A stretch of DNA of 10,803 nucleotides from Enterococcus_I eurekensis. Lineage in GTDB: Bacteria; Bacillota; Bacilli; Lactobacillales; Enterococcaceae. Below are positions 1-6,986 of the stretch, in pieces. Made by a program: the position numbers and the translations under genes. The DNA lies in NCBI RefSeq assembly GCF_042654605.1, contig NZ_JBHSGT010000023.1, positions 1-10,803 on the forward strand, written 5' to 3'. How positions within the stretch are numbered: the stretch's first letter is position 1; every line of letters begins with the position of its first letter. Under the pieces are notes generated by a model. The model did no database searches. It was given only the letters and a program-made list of their open reading frames with translations, and had not been told where the DNA came from.

Positions 1-2543
1 TAATGAAAATATTTTTATTTAGTTTTCAAGGAGCTTTATTTGCTTCTAAATATATAATACGAGGAGGAAGAAGTAAGGATGCTAGAATAATTTATTCTAA
101 AAGAGATAATTTTGGCTCTAGAAGACCTATAGATGTAATAGCAGCCAATAATCCTATCCTTATATTAGATGAGCCACAAAAAATGGGTGGCAAGGCTACC
201 CAGGATGCTCTAAAGAACTTTAATCCCTTATTTTCTTTGAATTACTCTGCTACCCATAGAACAGAACATAATTTAATTTATGTATTAGATGCTTTGGATG
301 CTTACAACAAAAAACTTGTAAAAAGAATTGCAGTTAAGGGCTTTGAGTTAAAGAATTTTAGAGGAACTGATGAATATCTTTATTTAGATGAAATTATCCT
401 ATCTCCAAATAAACCACCCAAGGCAAGGCTTCATCTTGAAATTAAGTACAAGCAATCTATTAATAGGGAAGCAAGACTGGTTGAAGAAGGGGATAATCTT
501 TTTCATTTATCCAAAGAAATGGAACAGTACAAGGGCTATACAGTAAGCAGTATAAATCCAATTACTGATTCAGTAAGCTTTACCAATGGCGAAGTAATTA
601 GGAAGGGAGATGTTGTTGGAGATATATCTGAAAGGGATATGAGGAGGATCCAGATCAGGGAAACTATCAAGTCTCACTTTGAAAAGGAGGCTAACCTCTA
701 TAAACAAGGGATAAAAACCCTATCTCTTTTCTTTATAGACGAGGTTGCTAAATATAGGCAGTATGATGAAGATGATAATGAAATACTTGGAGAGTATGGA
801 CAGGTTTTTCAAGAAGAATATATGGATCTTTTAGAAACCTATAGGACCATATTAGATAAGGATTATTTACAATACTTAGATTCCATTGGGGTGGAGGAAA
901 CACATACAGGATATTTTTCTATTGATAGAAAGGGAAAAGCTATTGATAGTAGGATAAAAAGAGGTCAAGACTCTTCGGATGATATTTCAGCCTATGATTT
1001 GATTTTGAAGAATAAGGAAAGGCTGCTTTCTTTTAAAGAACCAGTTAGATTTATCTTTTCTCATTCAGCTTTAAGGGAGGGCTGGGATAATCCAAATGTC
1101 TTCCAGATTTGTACTCTTAAGCATAGCGATTCACAAATTGCAAAAAGACAAGAGGTTGGACGTGGACTAAGGCTTTGTGTAAATCAAAATGGAGATAGGA
1201 TGGACAAAGAAAGTTTAGGAGAATTGGTTCATGATATGAATATCCTAACAGTAATAGCTTCGGATTCCTATTCTGAGTTTGTAAGAGATCTACAGAAGGA
1301 CATAAAAGATAATCTTTACGATAGGCCTACAAAAGCTACTAGAGAATATTTCTTTGGAAAAATTGTTGAGACTGAAGAAGGTTCTAGGGAAATTACTGAT
1401 AAGGAAGCTAGTGATATAGTATTCTATCTTATAAGAAGTGACTATATAAATAATGATTTCGAAGTGACAGACAAATATCACAAGGATTTAGAAAATGATG
1501 AATTACTTCCTGTACCAGAAGATTTAAAGGAAATGGAAGAAGGAATTCATTATCTGGTTCAGGCTATCTTTGATGAAAGTGTCCTTGATAATATGATCAA
1601 AAATGACCATGAGACAAAATTAACAGATAATGAATTAAATAATAATTTTTACAAGAAGGAATTCCAAAGTCTATGGAACTTAATAAATAATAAATATAGT
1701 TACAAGGTAAAGTTTGATAGTGAGGAATTAGTAGATAAGGCTATTAAGTATATCGATGATAACTTAAAGGTCTCAAAACTACAATATACTATCTCACAAG
1801 GTATTCAGCACGAAGAGCTAGATGAACATGCTTTTGATAGGCTAGATAGTTTTGAGGTTTTAGAGACAAAGACTCAAGTCTTAGATCATGCTAGTATAAG
1901 TCAAGTAGAGTACGATCTGGTAGGAAAAATTGCAGAAGAAACTGTACTTACTAGGGGGACTATAGTTAAGATTTTAAAGGGAATAGAGGAAAGAACCTTC
2001 CAGATGTTTAAGGATAATCCTGAAGAATTTATAACAAAGGTTACTAGACTTATTAATAGCCAAAAGGCTACTATGGTGGTAGACCATATTACTTATAATC
2101 GTACTGAGAACAAGTATGATAGTAGTATTTTTACTGCAGGATCTAAAAATAAGAATATTAAGAATGCCCTAAAGACCAATAAACATATTCAGGATTATGT
2201 CTTTGTTGATGGGATTTCAGAAGATAGTGTAGAGTCAAGATTTGCTAAATCTATAGATAGGGCTGATGAAGTTGTTGTTTATGCCAAATTACCTAAAGGA
2301 TTTGCAATTCCAACTCCTGTAGGCAACTATACTCCTGACTGGGCCATAGCCTTTAAGGAAGGAGCAGTTAAGCATGTTTATTTTATAGCAGAAACAAAGG
2401 GCAGCCTAGATTCAATGGAGTTAAGGAATATAGAGAAGGCTAAAATTGATTGTGCTAAAAGTTTGTTTAATAATATCTCTACTAATAACTTGAGATACGA
2501 TCATGTAACTGACTACCAATCTTTGTTGAATATAGTAAAGTAA
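1..2543 (+). CDS. res: Type III restriction enzyme Res subunit (helicase-nuclease), 5' end outside window
   Basis: This is a superfamily 2 helicase-translocase fused to a nuclease, the cleavage subunit of a type III restriction system; it would act in the cytoplasm on unmodified foreign DNA with a Mod methyltransferase partner. Counting from the ATG at base 3, motif II is DEPQ (residues 56-59), motif III is SAT (82-84), motif V is SALREGWDN (about 354-362) and motif VI is RQEVGRGLRL (382-391 region). The C-terminus carries a PD-(D/E)xK nuclease, with PD at 778-779 and ETK at 797-799. Walker A is absent and the family is usually about 1000 residues, so roughly 150-200 residues lie left of the window. 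The ATG at base 3 has no visible ribosome site and is probably internal. The reading frame is otherwise intact. The next helicase gene begins within 58 bases, which suggests one operon. Family assignment is secure; activity and the presence of mod are inferred. Confidence 0.9.
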   Translation, partial: MKIFLFSFQGALFASKYIIRGGRSKDARIIYSKRDNFGSRRPIDVIAANNPILILDEPQKMGGKATQDALKNFNPLFSLNYSATHRTEHNLIYVLDALDAYNKKLVKRIAVKGFELKNFRGTDEYLYLDEIILSPNKPPKARLHLEIKYKQSINREARLVEEGDNLFHLSKEMEQYKGYTVSSINPITDSVSFTNGEVIRKGDVVGDISERDMRRIQIRETIKSHFEKEANLYKQGIKTLSLFFIDEVAKYRQYDEDDNEILGEYGQVFQEEYMDLLETYRTILDKDYLQYLDSIGVEETHTGYFSIDRKGKAIDSRIKRGQDSSDDISAYDLILKNKERLLSFKEPVRFIFSHSALREGWDNPNVFQICTLKHSDSQIAKRQEVGRGLRLCVNQNGDRMDKESLGELVHDMNILTVIASDSYSEFVRDLQKDIKDNLYDRPTKATREYFFGKIVETEEGSREITDKEASDIVFYLIRSDYINNDFEVTDKYHKDLENDELLPVPEDLKEMEEGIHYLVQAIFDESVLDNMIKNDHETKLTDNELNNNFYKKEFQSLWNLINNKYSYKVKFDSEELVDKAIKYIDDNLKVSKLQYTISQGIQHEELDEHAFDRLDSFEVLETKTQVLDHASISQVEYDLVGKIAEETVLTRGTIVKILKGIEERTFQMFKDNPEEFITKVTRLINSQKATMVVDHITYNRTENKYDSSIFTAGSKNKNIKNALKTNKHIQDYVFVDGISEDSVESRFAKSIDRADEVVVYAKLPKGFAIPTPVGNYTPDWAIAFKEGAVKHVYFIAETKGSLDSMELRNIEKAKIDCAKSLFNNISTNNLRYDHVTDYQSLLNIVK

Positions 2544-2589
2544 TATGAATTTAAGCGAGATTAATGTTTTATTTTCCAACAATCATACT

Positions 2590-2595
2590 GGGGGG
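2590..2595 (+). promoter_or_regulatory. Ribosome binding site that fixes the start of the second helicase gene
   Basis: A run of six G lies six bases before the ATG at 2602. The earlier in-frame ATG at 2545 follows the res stop codon by one base and has no purine-rich site before it. The start at 2602 is therefore preferred, removing 19 residues from the longest reading frame. Confidence 0.65.
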
Positions 2596-2601
2596 ATTAG
2601 G

Positions 2602-5600
2602 ATGAAAAAAGTCAATGTAGAGAATGATAAATTTATTCAGCATTATTCCACAAGGATACCATGGAAAGATAACGATTATACTGGAAGAATTGATAATAAT
2701 CCTAGATATAATGTGGCAGCACAAATAATTGCTAATATTGCTTCTGCTAGGGACTGGGATTTTGAGGAAAAGAATAAAGGGGTTAGTTATCTAGATTTAG
2801 ATAGAGAAAATATAAAAAGCTGGGTAACTGAAAATGCGGCATTTATGTCTAATAGGGAAATCAGCGTTAATATCAATCACCCTTATAGGAAAAACAATGA
2901 AAAATTTAAGCACTATTGTGAAACGGAACTTGTGCTGGAACCTTATAGTTTTCTTTTAAGACCCTTTGCCTGGACCAGAAAGGATAATACAATTGAAAAA
3001 CATAAGCATCATAATTTTTACTTTGATTTGGGTAAGACAGAATTAATGCTTAACTGGTCTTCAGCATGGGTATCGCATGGTCCTTCCCAAAAGGGTATTT
3101 TTGATTACTTTTTTTCAGGAATTGTCCCTAATAAATCCTTAATATTTCCCTATTATAAGCAGGTCCCATTTATAGAAGACAATCGAAGGGTAATAGCAGG
3201 TATAGGAAATTTAACTGGAAAAGTTACTTTACAGAAGTATGATACTGATGGGACTAGAGACGAGTATAACTACATTTGGGAAACAAATGCAGGGCATTCC
3301 ATCAGAAAGGATGGAGAAAATGGATTTTTAATGCCCTACCACGAGATATATGATTATTTAAAATCTAATCCTGAATTTGATGTTTCTACAGTCACTATTT
3401 TTGAGCCAGCTGGATTTAGAGATGAATTCTCATATGCAACAGAATGGGTAAGCTACGATGCAGTAATAGATTTACTTAATCAAGCAAAAAGAGCCTTGAA
3501 AAATATAGTTCCACTTAAGCTGAAGAATCTGAGTTTAGATTGGATAAATCGCCAATTAGAATATGTTGATAGAGAACTTAAAAATGTTTGGAACCAAAGA
3601 GGAATCTATCCGGGATTAGGTTCTGCTTTATCTGCACTAGGTTTGTCTTATGGTTTTGATATAGCAAAATATATAAATACTGATGAAAATCCTTTAACGG
3701 AAGAATTAAAACTATATTTTACTGGGGATAAGGAAATCGGAATAGATAATTTAGATAATAGCTTGGCTGAAAAAGAAGACGAATTTTTAGGGCTTTTGCA
3801 AAATAAAAACAAGTTAGACTATTTTGAGCTATTAGCTAGGATGAACCTTTCTAGAGATCAGGCTAATTTTGCCTGGTCCAGAAGAGAACAATTGGGTGAA
3901 AAGATTTTGGATAACCCTTATTTGCTTTATGAGTTAACTCGTAAGGAAAAGGAAACAATCCAGATAAGTATATCTCAAATAGATAATGCTATGTTTGTCA
4001 ATCCTTTAGTTGATAATAAATATCCTCTAAAAAAACCATCTAAAATGAGAACCGCGGGAGATAAGCGTAGATTTAGGGCTATGGTTACTTATGTGTTAAG
4101 TATAGCATTAAATTCTGGTCATACATTATTGACCTTTGAAAGGATAATTGAAGAAATAAATGATCTTCCTTTGGATCAAAAAACAGACTTTGAATTGGAA
4201 AAAATCCAGGCACTTTTAGATTTTCTAGAAGAAGGAGATCTATATGTGGATAGAGAGAATGGCTATATTAAATTAGTGGAATATGAAGACTATAAAAACT
4301 TGATTGTTAATGTGATAGATTCAGGTTTAAATAAGGATTATCCTATCAAAGAGGACTGGAGAGGAATTATTGATAATAAGTTTGGTCCTATAAAAAAAGG
4401 AATTGAAGAAAAGGATGAAAGAGCAAGAACCGAAAAAGCTGATGCTTTAAAAATTATGGAAGCTTCAAGAATATCAATTCTTTTAGGTAGGGCAGGAACA
4501 GGAAAAACTACAGCCTTAAGTTTGTTTGCATCTTCCAAGGGAATAAGAGAAGGTGGAGTTTTGGCCTTAACTCCTACAGGAAAGTCAAGGGTTCAATTAG
4601 AAAATCATTTTAGAGAAGCTGGAGCTGAAGCTGACTTTATGACAGTTGCCCAATTTTTAGTAAGGTCAGGTGGTTTTAGTTGGACAACCATGTCTTACAA
4701 GTTGCCTAACAAGGCGAGTACAAGTATAGCTAAGACTATAATTATAGACGAATGCTCTATGTTGACTGAGGTAATGTTTGCTGGTGTTTTAAAGTTGATT
4801 GATTCACATGCGGAAAGAATTATCTTTACAGGGGATCCTAATCAATTACCACCAATTGGTGGGGGAAGACCCTTTGTTGATCTTATAAGCTACATGGAAA
4901 ATTATCACAAAAATAAGATAGGAATTTTGACTACAGAAATGAGGCAGGGCGCAGGCGGGGACGATGTATCTTTCGCTCAGATTTTTTCAAATTTAGATTT
5001 AACTGATAAAGATGTAATTCATAGAATTAAAAATAATAGCTTGGATGGTAGATTGAAATTCATAAAATATGAAGATGTAAATCAACTGGAAAAATTATTC
5101 TTTGAAAATTTAACTGATGTAACTGGAATGAAAGATTTAGATGATATAGATAGTTTTAATAAAAGTTTAGGAGCAGAAATTAATAAGTATACTAATTACC
5201 CTAATAGCAATGATATAGAGAACTGGCAAATTTTAACACCAACTAGATTTCTTGGTGTAGGCAGCTACTATTTCAATGAGAAAATTCATAATAAATATAG
5301 GCAAGATATTGTTGATAGTTGGAATAAATATCCTTGGAGCAAAAACAAGCCTCAATCTATACAAAATATTGTTTTTGGTGACAAGATAATTTCAAATGTT
5401 AATGGGGAGAGAGATTATTGGGATAATGGGGCAGGCAGGGAATATATAGCAAATGGTGAAATAGGTATAATGGTTAGCTATCCCGGACATTATGGGAAAA
5501 GTGATAAAAATAAAGATTGGTATAAATTTCGTTTCTCATCATTTGGAACCAAAGTTTTCTCATATAGAAAGCAGGATTTTGGAGGGGAAAATGCAGATTC

Positions 5601-6258
5601 AAAATTAGAACTAGCCTATGCCTTAACTATTCATAAATCTCAGGGATCTTCTTTTGGACAGACCATTGTGATTATTAATGGTAAAAGTTCTTTCATAAGC
5701 AAGGAGTTACTATACACAGCTTTTTCAAGACAGGAAGATAGTTTGATAATTTTGAGTGATTTATCAATAGAAGATCTTTTGTTATATTCCTATGACTGGT
5801 ATTCTGATACTAAGCAAAGGTTTACAGATTTGTTTGAAAAGCCTAATATAGTCCAAATTGAAAAAAATAACCAAAAAAAATATTTCGAGAAAAATTTAAT
5901 ACACAGAACCTTGAGAGGCGAGATGGTAAGATCTAAGTCGGAGGTTATTGTTGCTAACTTACTAGATAAGATGGGTGTTGAATACAAATATGAAGAAGAT
6001 CTTGTTCTTGGAGAAAGATCTTTTATACCAGATTTTACACTGAGGTATAAGGGAAAGCTCTCTTACCTTGAGCATTTGGGAATGACCAATGACTACTCTT
6101 ATATGAAGAAGTGGGAGAATAAGAAAGCATATTATCAAGAGTATGGTATATCAGAGAACAAGGGAAATCTTATAATCACAAAAGATGGAATGGATGGTAG
6201 TTTTGATACAGAAAAGGTAGAATGCAAGATAAGGAAGTGGATGGACAGTATAGTTTAA
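2602..6258 (+). CDS. RecD/UvrD-like SF1 helicase with novel N-terminal module and C-terminal nuclease domain
   Basis: A large ATP-dependent DNA helicase of 1218 residues, probably a cytoplasmic defence protein working with the upstream Res. Superfamily 1 motifs are clear: Walker A GRAGTGKT (629-636), Walker B IIIDECS (713-719), motif III FTGDPNQLPP (742-751), the UvrD_C_2 motif LTIHKSQG (1008-1015) and motif VI LYTAFSR (1037-1043). Residues 1 to about 310 form a conserved-looking module I cannot name, with landmarks HSIR, GFLMPYHE (about 240-247) and FSYATEWVS (about 276-284). Residues 490-600 look helical, like the segment before the motor in RecD2. The C-terminus resembles a PD-(D/E)xK nuclease: SKSE (1111-1114), PDF (1143-1145) and YLEHLG (1155-1160), although the last motif lacks the usual ExK lysine. 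The ATG at 2602 is chosen over 2545 because of its ribosome site. Helicase assignment is secure; nuclease activity and partnership with Res are inferred. Confidence 0.85.
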   Translation: MKKVNVENDKFIQHYSTRIPWKDNDYTGRIDNNPRYNVAAQIIANIASARDWDFEEKNKGVSYLDLDRENIKSWVTENAAFMSNREISVNINHPYRKNNEKFKHYCETELVLEPYSFLLRPFAWTRKDNTIEKHKHHNFYFDLGKTELMLNWSSAWVSHGPSQKGIFDYFFSGIVPNKSLIFPYYKQVPFIEDNRRVIAGIGNLTGKVTLQKYDTDGTRDEYNYIWETNAGHSIRKDGENGFLMPYHEIYDYLKSNPEFDVSTVTIFEPAGFRDEFSYATEWVSYDAVIDLLNQAKRALKNIVPLKLKNLSLDWINRQLEYVDRELKNVWNQRGIYPGLGSALSALGLSYGFDIAKYINTDENPLTEELKLYFTGDKEIGIDNLDNSLAEKEDEFLGLLQNKNKLDYFELLARMNLSRDQANFAWSRREQLGEKILDNPYLLYELTRKEKETIQISISQIDNAMFVNPLVDNKYPLKKPSKMRTAGDKRRFRAMVTYVLSIALNSGHTLLTFERIIEEINDLPLDQKTDFELEKIQALLDFLEEGDLYVDRENGYIKLVEYEDYKNLIVNVIDSGLNKDYPIKEDWRGIIDNKFGPIKKGIEEKDERARTEKADALKIMEASRISILLGRAGTGKTTALSLFASSKGIREGGVLALTPTGKSRVQLENHFREAGAEADFMTVAQFLVRSGGFSWTTMSYKLPNKASTSIAKTIIIDECSMLTEVMFAGVLKLIDSHAERIIFTGDPNQLPPIGGGRPFVDLISYMENYHKNKIGILTTEMRQGAGGDDVSFAQIFSNLDLTDKDVIHRIKNNSLDGRLKFIKYEDVNQLEKLFFENLTDVTGMKDLDDIDSFNKSLGAEINKYTNYPNSNDIENWQILTPTRFLGVGSYYFNEKIHNKYRQDIVDSWNKYPWSKNKPQSIQNIVFGDKIISNVNGERDYWDNGAGREYIANGEIGIMVSYPGHYGKSDKNKDWYKFRFSSFGTKVFSYRKQDFGGENADSKLELAYALTIHKSQGSSFGQTIVIINGKSSFISKELLYTAFSRQEDSLIILSDLSIEDLLLYSYDWYSDTKQRFTDLFEKPNIVQIEKNNQKKYFEKNLIHRTLRGEMVRSKSEVIVANLLDKMGVEYKYEEDLVLGERSFIPDFTLRYKGKLSYLEHLGMTNDYSYMKKWENKKAYYQEYGISENKGNLIITKDGMDGSFDTEKVECKIRKWMDSIV

Positions 6259-6432
6259 AATAACATTATAATTTGATCAAGAAAGTAATTGATGGTCTTT
6301 ATGTTTTGTATTTAATCATTTAAAAAAACAAAAATCTTATGGTTTTTAGCGAGAGGATGCCTAACCCAACTCGTATTTTTGAGTAGACATATCTATGGTA
6401 ATTATAAAAAGATATTTAATTTTAACAGGGTC

Positions 6433-6556
6433 TTAGGGGGAACCCCTAAATCATTCCGATAGGAACAAGTAGAAAATTGAGTTGAAGAAAGCGAACCTAA
6501 AAGGGTTCGCTTCATCAATTTTCTCGTAAGTGTCCGTACACTTACTGTGCTTGCTC
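6433..6556 (+). other. Candidate origin of transfer (oriT-like cluster of inverted repeats)
   Basis: Four nested or consecutive inverted repeats occur within 125 bases. TTAGGGG/CCCCTAA (6433-6439, 6443-6449) has a three-base loop. TTCC/GGAA (6454-6457, 6462-6465) follows. A two-part stem pairs GAAAATTGA (6472-6480) with TCAATTTTC (6515-6523) outside AAGCGAACC (6489-6497) and GGTTCGCTT (6504-6512). Last comes GTAAGTGT/ACACTTAC (6526-6533, 6538-6545) with loop CCGT, then TGTGCTTGCTC. A stem followed closely by a TAAGTG-type palindrome resembles the layout of nick regions in Gram-positive mobilizable elements. I recognise this by memory of such regions, not by alignment. No relaxase or accessory gene lies beside it in the window, so if functional it would be mobilized in trans or by a relaxase encoded further left. 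Confidence 0.45.
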
Positions 6557-6588
6557 ATTAAATTTATTTTAAAATATCAATATTAAAC

Positions 6589-6632
6589 AAAGCGATTGAC
6601 TTAAGAATAATTTTTCTTAAGTTAGTCGCTTT
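6589..6632. terminator. Long hairpin, possible bidirectional terminator
   Basis: AAAGCGA...AAGAA (6589-6607) pairs with the segment at 6614-6632 as a 19-base-pair stem with two G-T wobbles and a six-base loop. The 3' flank TTTCTCTG is only weakly T-rich, while the 5' flank is A-rich, so termination may work better for minus-strand transcripts. It could also be part of the neighbouring transfer-origin-like region. It separates the upstream genes from the recombinase unit. Confidence 0.4.
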
Positions 6633-6783
6633 CTCTGTGTCCATTTTTCATTTAATCTTTTCAAAAACTTTCTAAAATAGCGAATCAAGCGGATCATATT
6701 TTCACTGTTATATATAGGGGCATTTAAGTTGTCCTATGAGAACAAAGAAAGTCTTGGTGACAGTTTTAAAGGAGGAAGAATAG

Positions 6784-6927
6784 ATGGAGGACATATTAGA
6801 ATATAGCATTCAGCTTGCTATGCTCAGGCAATTATTAAGTGAAAAGCTAATAAACAAGCAAGAATACTTTAAGATTAAAAGACTTCTTATGGAAAAATAT
6901 AAGATTTCTTCAGATTTGACCTGCTAA
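6784..6927 (+). CDS. Small SHOCT-like protein upstream of the recombinase
   Basis: This is a 47-residue reading frame starting MEDILEYSIQLAMLRQLL and containing the pattern L-x-x-x-L-I-x-x-x-E-Y-x-x-I-x-x-x-L-x-x-K-Y. That pattern fits the short SHOCT-type helical proteins often found just before serine recombinase genes in Firmicutes mobile elements. The ribosome site AAAGGAGG (6769-6776) lies seven bases before the ATG and is nearly perfect, which strongly supports translation. The gene ends 59 bases before the recombinase and is likely co-transcribed with it. The role is unknown: a helper or directionality partner for the recombinase is possible but is only inferred from position. No membrane segment is visible. 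Confidence 0.7.
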   Translation: MEDILEYSIQLAMLRQLLSEKLINKQEYFKIKRLLMEKYKISSDLTC

Positions 6928-6986
6928 ATTTAACTAGTCGCGGTAAAATAGGATTGTATAGAATAATATAAAAGTGAGGTGAGATT

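Larger units (their letters stand above)
6259..6783. other. Gene-free region rich in inverted repeats
   Basis: I see no convincing gene in these 525 bases. The first 170 bases are plain AT-rich sequence with no clear terminator for the helicase operon. Bases 6433-6556 hold a run of inverted repeats resembling a transfer origin, and 6589-6632 form a long hairpin. The last 140 bases lead to the small SHOCT-like gene; they contain AT-rich hexamers but no promoter I would defend. Confidence 0.6.

Noticed and set aside
2545..2601. Earlier ATG for the SF1 helicase gene, adding 19 residues
   Set aside because: It follows the res stop by one base without a ribosome site, while the ATG at 2602 has a run of six G at proper spacing.
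1..6258. DISARM or BREX system
   Set aside because: None of the signature genes (DUF1998 helicase, PLD nuclease, PglZ, BrxC-like ATPase) is present; motifs point to type III Res and a RecD-like helicase.
6259..6783. CRISPR array or tRNA gene
   Set aside because: The inverted repeats are unique, not regularly spaced copies, and no cloverleaf or conserved tRNA arm was found.
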